NCBI GenBank assembly: GCA_009917695.1
Contig: JAACJG010000002.1
Span: 62,001-126,000, forward strand
Source of the DNA: Candidatus Rifleibacterium amylolyticum
Lineage (GTDB): Bacteria > Muiribacteriota > Ozemobacteria > Ozemobacterales > Ozemobacteraceae
Direction of reading: 5' to 3'
DNA: 64,000 nucleotides
Shown: piece by piece, positions 17,901 through 25,210 of the stretch
How positions within the stretch are numbered: position 1 is the first letter of the stretch
Layout of the letters: every line of letters starts with the position of its first letter
Translations under genes and position numbers: made by a program
The notes under the pieces: generated by a model
What the model was told of the DNA's origin: nothing
Databases searched by the model: none
The model's input: the letters and a program-made list of their open reading frames with translations, nothing else

Positions 17901-19233
17901 CAAAAAGCTGGCCGGCATTCCTGACCGCCGCATTCTCGAATGCAGCAGCGAAATTCTGCACCTGATCAGGCTGAATGTCGCCCATCTGTTCGCCAAGGTC
18001 GGCAACGACAAAGCTATTCCGATCATCATGAACTATTTCATCGAAAGCGACCAGGCCCAGCGCCAGTGGTGCGTTGAAGCACTCGGCGGTATCAAGACCG
18101 AAGGCGCGCTCGATGCTCTCATCGACATTCTCAAAAAGCCTGAATACCAGATTCCGCTCGAACTGCTGTCAAAACAGCTCATATCGAATCAGAGTCGCAA
18201 ACTCGTTGAGAAGCTTATTCTCGGCGCGTCACATCCGGCCGAACCAGTACGTATCGCAATTGCCACGGTGCTCGGCGACACCCGCGACCCGCGCGCAATC
18301 CGAACCCTCTCCAATCTGGTCAAAGACAGCGCAGAAAAAGTCAGAAGCGCTGCCATCGAAGCGATTGGCAAGATCGGCACAACGGCAGCGGTACAGCCCG
18401 CAATTGAAGCACTGCGCGACTCGGTCGAAACCGTGCGCGCCAAAGCTGCCGAAGTTCTTGGCGAACTCAAAGACACCGCCGCTGTCGAGTTTTTGCAGAA
18501 AACCACCAAAGACGGCTCCGAGCTGGTACGCCGGCTTGCCGTAAAATCTCTCGCCCAGATGGCAGATGCCCGCGTTCCCGATATCATTATCGCTGCACTC
18601 TCCGACAAAGCTGAGTCTGTTCGCAGCACAGCTGTGATGGTTCTCGGCGAGCGCCGCGATCGCATTGCCCTGCCCCACCTGGTCAAATCATTGGAAGACC
18701 CCGCCGAAAAGGTGCGCGAATCTGCGGCTGAAGCACTGGCCAAAATCGGTGATCCGATGGCGATCATGCCAATGCTCGGCCGCCTCGACGACCCGTCCCC
18801 GATTGTACCCCTCGCCTGCAGTGAAGCTATCGTCAGCTTCGGCGAAAATTCATACGATGTACTGATTGAAGCACTCAAGCATGCTGAAGAACGCATAAGA
18901 CGCCATGCCTGCGACATTCTCATCAGAATCGGCGAAAACAACCTGATCAACCGCCTCGTGCGCATAGCCCAGGATCGCAACAACTTCCTGCGCGAAAACA
19001 TTGCCCGCATTCTCGGCCGAATCGGTAACAGCAGCGTTGTCGAAACCCTCATGCGCATGCTTGCCGACCGCAGCAGTGCCGTGCGCAAAACTGCCGCCGA
19101 AGCTCTTGGCTCCTTGCGCGACATCAGATGTCTCGTTGCCCTCAAACAGACGACCCGCGACCAGAGCAAAGAAGTCCGTCAGGCCGCCAACATGGCACTA
19201 CAGGAGATCTTCAAGGCGCACAAACTCGCCTGA
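14941..19233 (+). CDS. Giant zinc-ribbon / acidic / HEAT-repeat protein
   Basis: A 1430-residue protein with no signal peptide, so probably cytoplasmic. Residues 3-21 form a zinc ribbon (CPGC...CNMC). Residues ~30-330 are strongly acidic and low complexity, with recurring LDLSLDL and FDL-type motifs. A Pro/Ala/Lys-rich linker lies at ~335-375, then more acidic sequence to ~465. From ~475 to the end there are about 30 HEAT (PBS-lyase type) repeats of ~31 residues, with a recurring A-x-E-A-L-G-x-I-G core. GGAGG precedes the ATG. Such proteins usually act as scaffolds. No enzyme domain is visible and the partner is unknown. A terminator follows, so it is probably monocistronic. Confidence 0.9.
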   Translation: MQCPGCGFENEKDNKFCNMCGMGLPGSGDAMDNPAEREPLDLDLSLDLTDSSDQADSAMSFDLDSSETGGLDLSSDFAGSLDKTAEMDLNLGSSGEDTGLDNDFSLDLDSKTEQTDDLNIDLSGAESNMDFSLDLGNAESDATAPTNDLDLTADSLNESQDLSLSLDDDEDPFAAPSGAEISLEQPSSDDFDLTPAEEPATLDIGTPTTSEFELEVDESPDTLQIDAQTAAVETESFDFGDLDSGVESESVNIEETSDDGFGDLIVETDSGPAADTFDVTEPEADSEDVSFDITTENAEEFNIDVGDDLGVTAVETTEVSLDDEGDDFLDGLVISNEPAPPAKPAAQAMPAKKTAPAAPAKPPAKQQPEPVIEETDNDDDLSNLILGIEGKAAPAKAKALEEEPVFTESEPETEELAISETADSEDDFDMSTIAALGGTAHPTVASEHSDSENIHEPAVLEEAPPLSPLEQLSELRQLLADGNDPDERYSLALRMRDLGLNESAGDFIKLLNDDLKDIREIAAGFLGDIAAVEAVRPLVQCLSTDHAQLKFIAARALGRIGQEEAVVPLIKLLEEDNEDLRYVALEALGKIGAGSALKAVSAFLKSRNNDLRYIACEAIGSIADPKSVTVVLPMLKDPEFEVRLKAIEALGRIGSTAACDQLLVVLSEENERIRMATIQALGQIRNANAVDPLVDIFQVSNPQIKEKIVWALGEIGDARAVEPLLKLSNSFNTRLTLLALEAFASIKSAKASRYVLSILEKDDPMLTLKAIQALGEIGEKATAGNLVKYLEASESEHKIAAARAIGKIGNPIAIEPLVLRLTDSERDVRLAAIEALGCIKGAKAIEPLIRSLSELDTQIIEKAEWAICEMGEMAVDQITRAIESEENHATLVSLVRVLGKIGSIRAIFPLLKVLDSTDDKKLSLVIADSLLAIDEFLTTSNPISVILKEGYAWSQFSIAQALSTLQDDRAFALLIKIARETLTDKDIKKLAGIPDRRILECSSEILHLIRLNVAHLFAKVGNDKAIPIIMNYFIESDQAQRQWCVEALGGIKTEGALDALIDILKKPEYQIPLELLSKQLISNQSRKLVEKLILGASHPAEPVRIAIATVLGDTRDPRAIRTLSNLVKDSAEKVRSAAIEAIGKIGTTAAVQPAIEALRDSVETVRAKAAEVLGELKDTAAVEFLQKTTKDGSELVRRLAVKSLAQMADARVPDIIIAALSDKAESVRSTAVMVLGERRDRIALPHLVKSLEDPAEKVRESAAEALAKIGDPMAIMPMLGRLDDPSPIVPLACSEAIVSFGENSYDVLIEALKHAEERIRRHACDILIRIGENNLINRLVRIAQDRNNFLRENIARILGRIGNSSVVETLMRMLADRSSAVRKTAAEALGSLRDIRCLVALKQTTRDQSKEVRQAANMALQEIFKAHKLA

Positions 19234-19246
19234 TCCGTACCCAACG

Positions 19247-19279
19247 CCGGGAAAGAGCGCACGCCCTTTCCCGGTTTTT
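19247..19279 (+). terminator. Rho-independent terminator after the HEAT-repeat gene
   Basis: CCGGGAAAG (19247-19255) pairs with CTTTCCCGG (19266-19274) around a 10-base loop, followed by five T. Confidence 0.9.
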
Positions 19280-19611
19280 CTTTGCCAGTTTTTGCCAAAC
19301 CTGTGCAGATGTTTCTCGTGAAACCGAAATCCGCCTCTAGCGAGGCTATTTTTGTTGATAATTTTTCACGGCCCAGATCTTGAATTATGTAAACCAAACA
19401 ATTGAGCTGGCAAGGGTGACTGCACTAAAAATCTGGATTTATTCATACATATAGAGAACGTGGGCGGGCGTTCTCCTCTGTTAACTGAGATTCGCTGCGA
19501 AATCATTTGCCATGTCGCATGGTTGGAAGTATGTTTATAGTGTAGTGTTTTACTGAAATTCAGGCCAGATGGCGCAGCTAAAGCGCTCATGTGTATGGAG
19601 GTGGTAAAAAT
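19280..19611. other. Leader/intergenic region before the aminotransferase-like gene
   Basis: No gene is seen. The first half is AT-rich. A GAACG...CGTTC hairpin lies near 19455-19472. A candidate promoter is at 19507-19535. The leader from there to the start codon is about 70 bases. I looked for known riboswitch cores and could not support one. Confidence 0.5.
19507..19535 (+). promoter_or_regulatory. Candidate promoter for the aminotransferase-like gene
   Basis: TTGCCA (19507-19512), a 17-base spacer and TATGTT (19530-19535). Confidence 0.4.
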
Positions 19612-20820
19612 ATGCGTGATTTTCTGATGCGACCAATGTCAGTATTACCATGTTCGCGCAATCTCACCTTTGTACGCGCTGACGCCTGCAATCTTTACGA
19701 CAGCGACGGCAGATCCTACATCGATACCTTTGCCGCCAACGGCAACGTTCTGGCCGGCCATGCCCAGCCGCTGATTCTCGAAGCATATAACCAGCCCGAC
19801 GAAATGTCGCCACAGATACTTTTCGATGACCTCAGCCAGCTGCTGCCCAGCTATTTCACCGGATTTCAGCTGTTTCCATCAGGAGTTGCCGCCCTGCAGC
19901 AGGCCTGTCGACTGTCACGCAAACGCCGCAATCGCCCACACATAATTGCCATCTCTGAAGACATGGTGCAAAATTCATTTCTGGTCATGTCATCTTCTGA
20001 TAACAATCATTTTTCGCCATTATTCTCGATAGACACACATTTCGAGCTGATCAGCCACAATCTCAGCCATCCCCCGGTAACCGGCGACAAAAAACTTTCA
20101 CAACTGGGAAAATCGTGCAAAGGCGCATGTCTGTGCTCGCTTGAAAACTTTTTTGCCGAGCTGGCCGACCAGACAGCTGCCATAATAATCGAACCCTCTA
20201 TTGGAGTGGGAGGCTCGATCGAACCCTGCCGAAATTTTTTCGGCCGCCTCAACGAATTCTGTCTGGCCTCAGGCATAGATCTGATCGCTAACGAAACCCA
20301 GTGCGGTATTGGCCGTACCGGTAGTCGCCTGTTCGGCTTCCAGCTGCTCAATATACACCCGGACATCGTCTGCGCCGGACCCAGCATTGCCAATGGCTAC
20401 CCGATCGGCGTTGCTATCTATGCCGATCACTTTGCCGACCTCGTCGAGAAGGTCACTAAAACAGCCTGTTCAGCCTGTTCTGCCGCAAGCGCTACTCTCA
20501 AACTTATTGCCGAGCAGAACCTGTTAAGGCGCTCCGAGCAGCTGGGCCTGTTTTTGCGTGAGCGACTGCATGAGGCTCTTGGCAATCACCCGCTGCTGCG
20601 CCATATTCGCGGTCTCGGTCTGATGATTGAAGTTGAACTGATAAACCAGGAATCAGCCCTGGCGACGCATCATCGCGCCAGCCGGGCTGGCCTTATCACC
20701 GGCACCGGCAATGTCAGACCCGGTATTCTGCGTCTGACCCCGCCGTTGATTTTTACTGCCGACATGGCCGAAGAAACAGTTAGAATTCTGGTAGACGCCA
20801 TCGCTTCATCTGACGACTGA
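19612..20820 (+). CDS. Class III aminotransferase-fold protein lacking PLP residues
   Basis: The 402-residue sequence follows the fold of class III (acetylornithine/GSA-type) aminotransferases end to end: NLYDSDGRSYIDTFAANGNVLAGHA, IIIEPSIGVGG, GIGRTGSRLFGF, PDIV...NGYPIGV, RGLGLMIEVEL. The key PLP contacts are changed. The Asp of the family DE-x-Q-x-G-x-GRTG motif is Asn227. The Schiff-base Lys expected in the AKG-type motif is Pro257 (GPSIANGYP). The G-T/S-E-A phosphate-binding turn is also degenerate (FPSGVAALQQA). The frame is intact, so this is probably a pseudoenzyme, not a decaying pseudogene. GGAGGTGG precedes the ATG. A GTG at 19591 is possible but less likely. Confidence 0.85.
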   Translation: MRDFLMRPMSVLPCSRNLTFVRADACNLYDSDGRSYIDTFAANGNVLAGHAQPLILEAYNQPDEMSPQILFDDLSQLLPSYFTGFQLFPSGVAALQQACRLSRKRRNRPHIIAISEDMVQNSFLVMSSSDNNHFSPLFSIDTHFELISHNLSHPPVTGDKKLSQLGKSCKGACLCSLENFFAELADQTAAIIIEPSIGVGGSIEPCRNFFGRLNEFCLASGIDLIANETQCGIGRTGSRLFGFQLLNIHPDIVCAGPSIANGYPIGVAIYADHFADLVEKVTKTACSACSAASATLKLIAEQNLLRRSEQLGLFLRERLHEALGNHPLLRHIRGLGLMIEVELINQESALATHHRASRAGLITGTGNVRPGILRLTPPLIFTADMAEETVRILVDAIASSDD

Positions 20821-20883
20821 TAGCGCCTCCTCTGAGCAGATAAAACAAACTGTTCTGACATATCACCTACGACAATAATTTTG

Positions 20884-20913
20884 TTGCCTGATGGTGACTT
20901 CGAGGGTTAAACT
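20884..20913 (+). promoter_or_regulatory. Candidate promoter for the phosphohexomutase gene
   Basis: TTGCCT (20884-20889), an 18-base spacer and TAAACT (20908-20913). Weak at the -10. Confidence 0.35.
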
Positions 20914-20950
20914 TGGCAGATACGATACATCTTCAACCTCGGAGGGAATC

Positions 20951-22366
20951 ATGGAAATCAAGTTTGGGACATCTGGCTGGCGCGCGATTATCGCTGATGA
21001 ATTCACTTTTGCCAACGTGCGCATCTGTACCCAGGCGATAGCTGACCATCTCAGAAGCATTGGCCAGACCCAGGGCGTAATAATCGGCTCTGACGCCCGC
21101 TTCATGTCTTCGCGCTTCATGGAAGTCGCTGCCGAAATCTTCGCCGGCAACGACATCAAGGCTTATCTCTGCACCCGTGACACGCCGACTCCGGTCATCA
21201 GTTTTGAAATTCTCAGACGTAAGCTTTCCGGCGGCATAAATTTTACCGCCAGCCACAATCCGCCAGAATATCAGGGCCTCAAGTTTTCACCGGCCTGGGG
21301 CGGCCCGGCTCTGCCGGAAACCACCAGCGATATCGAAAAGCGTGCCAACGAAATCATGAAGAATGGCAACGTAAAAAAACTGCCACTCCAGGAAGCTCTG
21401 GAAAAGGGCCTGATCGAAAAAATAAACCCGATGAATACCTATCTTGACGAATTGCGCCGCAAAATCAACCTTGCTGCAATCAAAGCCGCAAATCTCAAGA
21501 TTCTCGTCAACCCGCTGTACGGAACTGCCCGCGGCTACCTCGACCAGATTCTCAAAGAGGCAGGCTGCGAAGTTACCGTCATGAACGACAACCTTGATCC
21601 ATACTTCGGCAATCAGCCACCAGAACCATCTGAAGCTCATATCCCCGATATGATCGCCCGCATGAAACAGGGCAATTTCGATCTTGGACTGGCTACCGAC
21701 GGCGATGCCGACCGCTTTGGTGTGCTTGGTCCGAATGGCAGATTCTACGAACCAAATCAGATACTCGGCATGCTTCTCGACCATCTCAAGACCACTCGCG
21801 ACTGGCCAGGTGCGGCAGCCAGATCTGTTGCCACTTCGCACCTCGTCGATGCAGTGGCAAAGCATCATAAAATCGAGCTCATCGAGACAGCCGTCGGCTT
21901 CAAGTTTCTCGGCGATCTGATCGCACACGACAAAATCATCATGGGCGGCGAAGAATCTGCCGGCATGAGCATTCGCGGCCATGTTCCCGAGAAAGACGGC
22001 ATTATCGCCTGCCTGCTCGTTGCCGAAATGGTAGCCATGCAGAAAAAGCCAATTGCACAGATCCTCGACGACCTCTACGCCAAGGTTGGCACCTACCTGA
22101 CCCGACGCGTCAATTTCCGACTGACTGAAGCTGAAAAGGCCAAAGCTGTCGCCAATATGAAGAATGACCCCAAAGAAGTTGCCGGGTACAAGGTGAAACA
22201 GGTCGTCAGAATCGATGGTACCAAGTGCATTCTTGAAAACGACGCATGGGTTCTCGTCAGGTTTTCAGGCACCGAACCAGTCGTGCGATTCTACGCCGAA
22301 GCCCACGATGAAGCCACCCTCGACCAGCTTTGCAGCCAGGGCGAAACCTTCGTAAAAGGCGCCTGA
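20951..22366 (+). CDS. Phosphoglucomutase/phosphomannomutase family protein
   Basis: Alpha-D-phosphohexomutase, 471 residues, of the archaeal/PgcA-like glucomutase branch. Motifs: FGTSGWRAII at the start, the phosphoserine loop TASHNPPEYQG, the metal loop TDGDADRFG, GGEESAGMS for sugar binding, and RFSGTEPVVRFY for phosphate binding. It differs clearly from the ManB-like gene at 7209-8567, so the two probably serve different sugars. The ATG at 20951 has GGAGG directly upstream. It is followed by a strong terminator, which indicates a single-gene transcript. Confidence 0.88.
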   Translation: MEIKFGTSGWRAIIADEFTFANVRICTQAIADHLRSIGQTQGVIIGSDARFMSSRFMEVAAEIFAGNDIKAYLCTRDTPTPVISFEILRRKLSGGINFTASHNPPEYQGLKFSPAWGGPALPETTSDIEKRANEIMKNGNVKKLPLQEALEKGLIEKINPMNTYLDELRRKINLAAIKAANLKILVNPLYGTARGYLDQILKEAGCEVTVMNDNLDPYFGNQPPEPSEAHIPDMIARMKQGNFDLGLATDGDADRFGVLGPNGRFYEPNQILGMLLDHLKTTRDWPGAAARSVATSHLVDAVAKHHKIELIETAVGFKFLGDLIAHDKIIMGGEESAGMSIRGHVPEKDGIIACLLVAEMVAMQKKPIAQILDDLYAKVGTYLTRRVNFRLTEAEKAKAVANMKNDPKEVAGYKVKQVVRIDGTKCILENDAWVLVRFSGTEPVVRFYAEAHDEATLDQLCSQGETFVKGA

Positions 22367-22381
22367 TCTAAATCCAGAAGC

Positions 22382-22414
22382 CCGGCGGGTACAAAGCTGC
22401 CCGCCGGTTTTTTT
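22382..22414 (+). terminator. Rho-independent terminator after the phosphohexomutase gene
   Basis: CCGGCGGG (22382-22389) pairs with CCCGCCGG (22400-22407) around a 10-base loop, followed by seven T. Confidence 0.93.
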
Positions 22415-22485
22415 GTGCCTGTTTCACGAGCTTTAAGCTGCCCGAAAAACAGCTTGATCGCAAGCCTGACCGGTTACGACCCCAC

Positions 22486-22515
22486 TTGATTTCGCATGGA
22501 TTTTGCCGATATTAT
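22486..22515 (+). promoter_or_regulatory. Candidate promoter for the small charged protein
   Basis: TTGATT (22486-22491), an 18-base spacer and TATTAT (22510-22515), immediately before the AGGAGG ribosome site. Confidence 0.45.
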
Positions 22516-22534
22516 ATATAGGAGGATCGGTAAA

Positions 22535-22873
22535 ATGTCAGTGCGTCCGATTGATATTAAGACTAATATCATGGGAAACGACGAAGCCAGCCGCCTGCGC
22601 GAAAACCAGAAAGCACAGGAAGCCGGCCTGGCAGAGCAGCTTGCCCAGAACAAAAACGCGCACACGCAAAAAACCGAGACGGTACAGAAAACCGAATCTA
22701 CAGAAGGCAAGGTTATACGCAAAGAGGACGAGGAATCGGAAAAGAAAAACCGCAATAACCCTGCGCAGACAGCAAAAGGTAAAGACAAGGACGAAAAAAC
22801 AGAAGAGGAAGAGGTTAAGCACCCGCAGATTCCCGACGGAACCAGAGGGCTTAAAATCGACATCAAGGTATGA
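22535..22873 (+). CDS. Small highly charged protein of unknown function
   Basis: 112 residues starting MSVRPIDIK. The middle is Lys/Glu/Gln-rich and probably disordered or coiled, and the end is GLKIDIKV. A short RP(I/V)D-type N-terminus with a hydrophilic body and an IDIKV-type tail recalls small hypothetical proteins of Clostridia and related groups, but I cannot name a family. AGGAGG lies 10 bases upstream. The last 4 bases overlap the start of the exported TPR protein (ATGA), so the two are co-translated. Confidence 0.75.
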   Translation: MSVRPIDIKTNIMGNDEASRLRENQKAQEAGLAEQLAQNKNAHTQKTETVQKTESTEGKVIRKEDEESEKKNRNNPAQTAKGKDKDEKTEEEEVKHPQIPDGTRGLKIDIKV

Positions 22874-24228
22874 GCCGATTTTTGAACGGTCGAATATTCA
22901 TGCTGACACTTGCCGGCCTGCTCGCATTAGCTGCACGCTGCTACGCCAGTTATGAAGAAGATTCCTGGGCCTACAACCGCCAGGGTATGCTCAAAGTTTC
23001 ACAGGGCCGAATAAAAGAAGCAATTCATGATTTTGAAAAGGCCTGCCAGCTCAACCCATATAACGATACCGCCCTGGCAAATCTCGCCTGTGCACACAAC
23101 AACCTTGGCGTCATCATGGCGCAGCAGAAAAAGTTCGACGAAGCAATCAGACAGTTTACCGCAGCCAAAGCACAAAAACCCGAAGACATATCCATCAGGC
23201 TCAATCTCCTCTCGGTTCTGGTTAATCTCAAAAACGCCGTAGCAGTAGAACAGGAAGCCCGCGAAATCATCCTTCTGCGGCCAAACGATGTAGAAACAGG
23301 CCTGAAAGTGGCAGCAGCATTACAGAAAACCGAGAACAACGGCGCTGCGATACTGACATTACAGGATCTGGCCAGTCGCGTCGATGACGATGCCGAATTG
23401 CATGCGGCACTTGGCAGAATGCTCTATCGCAGTGGGCAACTCGACGAGAGTGCTTACCATTTAAAGAGAAGCCTCGAGCTGAACCCTGACGACAAAGAAC
23501 TGGTGTCAATGCTGGAGCAACTCGACAGAGAAACCAGCGTTGAAGATGGCACCTCTACCTATACCGGCCTGCACTTCAACCTGACCTGCCCCGACAGTTT
23601 CAGCCAGGCCTGGGCCAACGAGGTTCTTGACCTGCTCGAAGAAGCATATGATCAGGTTGGCCAGCAACTTGCCTTTTATCCGAATCAGCGTTCGCAGGTC
23701 ATAATTCTTCAAACAGATGCCTTTCGCAAGGTTCACGATCTGCCTGAATGGGCTGGCGGCCTGTATGATGGCAAAATACGACTGCCGGTGCCGGCACGCG
23801 ATATCAGACCGGCGGCGATAAAAGGCGCGATAATGCATGAATACACCCATCACATCGTCTATCTGATCACCGCCGGCAACTGTCCGATCTGGCTCAATGA
23901 AGGGCTCGCACAGATTTTTGAAAACGATCATGAAAAGCTCGATCAATTTTTGACTCTGGAACCTGGCGATTTTGCATCATTAAGCGAAATAGACCTCAGG
24001 TTTCGCCAGAACCCGGATCGCGCAACTGCGGCAGTTCTCTACCAGACCGCATTGTCAGTAAGCGCGCGCATAGTCGAGAATCATACCTGGGCAAGAGTAG
24101 CGGCTTTTCTTGAATATCTTGGCATGGGCTACGATACCAGTCAGGCTGCCAGCGAAGCATTTGCCGTTGAATTCGCCGAGCTCGAAAAAACCTGCCTGCC
24201 AGAAGAAGAAATCGAAAAAATACAGTGA
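22870..24228 (+). CDS. Exported TPR protein with a peptidase-MA-like (gluzincin) domain
   Basis: An N-terminal signal peptide (hydrophobic stretch at about 10-24 ending LAARCYA) predicts export. TPR repeats cover roughly 35-215 (for example AYNRQGMLKVSQGRIKEAI, LHAALGRMLYRSGQLDES). The C-terminal ~200 residues carry HEYTHH followed about 20 residues later by NEGLAQ. This matches the HEXXH plus downstream Glu pattern of the peptidase_MA_2 family. Zinc peptidase activity is therefore likely but unproven. No transmembrane anchor is seen after the signal. It converges with yggT with only 11 bases between the stops and no visible terminator. Confidence 0.85.
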   Translation: MSRFLNGRIFMLTLAGLLALAARCYASYEEDSWAYNRQGMLKVSQGRIKEAIHDFEKACQLNPYNDTALANLACAHNNLGVIMAQQKKFDEAIRQFTAAKAQKPEDISIRLNLLSVLVNLKNAVAVEQEAREIILLRPNDVETGLKVAAALQKTENNGAAILTLQDLASRVDDDAELHAALGRMLYRSGQLDESAYHLKRSLELNPDDKELVSMLEQLDRETSVEDGTSTYTGLHFNLTCPDSFSQAWANEVLDLLEEAYDQVGQQLAFYPNQRSQVIILQTDAFRKVHDLPEWAGGLYDGKIRLPVPARDIRPAAIKGAIMHEYTHHIVYLITAGNCPIWLNEGLAQIFENDHEKLDQFLTLEPGDFASLSEIDLRFRQNPDRATAAVLYQTALSVSARIVENHTWARVAAFLEYLGMGYDTSQAASEAFAVEFAELEKTCLPEEEIEKIQ

Positions 24229-24239
24229 AGATGCTCCTG

Positions 24240-24509
24240 TCAGTATGGCAGATAACCACCTGAGAAGGCCAGAGTGATCAGAATGCGGTTGATCACTTCT
24301 ATCAACAGCAGAAAAAGCATCGGCCCCAGATCTATATAGCCAGGACCTGCCGGGATGAGCACCTGAAAGCGTTTAAGAACTTTATCAATCTGACGGGTGA
24401 GCGGCTGAATTGCACGGGGAGGATTTCCCGGCATGATCCAGGTCAGCAGAACTCTTATCAGCACGACAAACTGCAGCGCGCGCAGTATGTTAATCACAAT
24501 AACAAGCAT
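24240..24509 (-). CDS. yggT: YggT-family membrane protein
   Basis: An 89-residue inner-membrane protein with two hydrophobic segments (about 3-25 and 62-84) around a basic loop containing NPPRAIQPLTRQIDKVLKRF. This is the usual single-repeat YggT layout. The family is linked to osmotic tolerance and, in cyanobacteria and plastids, to nucleoid or cytochrome assembly. It follows yggS by two bases, the common yggS-yggT pairing, at the end of the pseudopilin operon. Confidence 0.88.
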   Translation of the reverse strand: MLVIVINILRALQFVVLIRVLLTWIMPGNPPRAIQPLTRQIDKVLKRFQVLIPAGPGYIDLGPMLFLLLIEVINRILITLAFSGGYLPY

Positions 24510-24511
24510 GG

Positions 24512-25207
24512 TCAGTCTCCAGATTCAGAGAAGAGTGCGGTACCGATGCGCACGATGGTGGCGCCCTCGGCTATGGCTATTGCAAAATCGCCTGACATGC
24601 CCATGGAAAGATGCTCGGCCCGGTAGGCTGAACCTTGCAGTTCCCGACTGCGCTCAAAAATCTCACGCAGGCGTCTGAAACAATCTCTGACCACAGTTTC
24701 ATCGGCGACAAATGGCGCCATACCCATCAGACCTCGAATATCAAGGTTCTGGCTGCTGCGATAATCTTTGATGACATCGAGTATTTCTTCGCAGGCAAAG
24801 CCCTGTTTGGCTTCTTCGCCCGAGATATGAACTTCAAGCAGTACCGGGCAGAGCTTGCCTGTCTTCTGGTGCCATGAAGCGAACTGGTCCAGCAGTTCAC
24901 GGCGATCGATCGAATGAACAAGCTCAGCCACCGGATAGACATACTTGATTTTATTGGACTGAAGATGGCCGATAAAATGCCAGCTCAAATCAGTTCCGGC
25001 AAGCGCAGCCGACTTGTCACGCAGTGATTGCGGACGGTTTTCGCCAAAAATGTTCTGGCCACAGGCATGCATGGCAGCAATGACATCATGATCGACTGTT
25101 TTAGAGACAGCACACAGCTTGACTGAACCGGCAGGCCGGCCGGCGCGTTGTTCGGCCTGTGCTATTTTTTCTCTGATACTGGCAAGGTTTCTCGCGAGAT
25201 ATTCCAT
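24512..25207 (-). CDS. yggS: YggS-family PLP homeostasis protein
   Basis: Non-catalytic PLP-binding protein that buffers pyridoxal phosphate. Its 231 residues cover the alanine-racemase-type barrel. The PLP lysine lies in CAVSKTV. Other family blocks are FGENRPQSLRDK, WHFIGHLQSNKI, SIDRRELLDQF, GLMGMAPF and LSMGMSGDFAIAI, with the final RIGTALF. It starts 3 bases after the PilX-like gene ends and sits two bases before yggT. Its place behind pseudopilin genes is probably transcriptional convenience. Confidence 0.93.
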   Translation of the reverse strand: MEYLARNLASIREKIAQAEQRAGRPAGSVKLCAVSKTVDHDVIAAMHACGQNIFGENRPQSLRDKSAALAGTDLSWHFIGHLQSNKIKYVYPVAELVHSIDRRELLDQFASWHQKTGKLCPVLLEVHISGEEAKQGFACEEILDVIKDYRSSQNLDIRGLMGMAPFVADETVVRDCFRRLREIFERSRELQGSAYRAEHLSMGMSGDFAIAIAEGATIVRIGTALFSESGD

Positions 25208-25210
25208 GCT

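Noticed and set aside
19280-19611. Riboswitch before the aminotransferase-like gene
   Set aside because: Only a simple GAACG/CGTTC hairpin was found, with no recognisable aptamer core.
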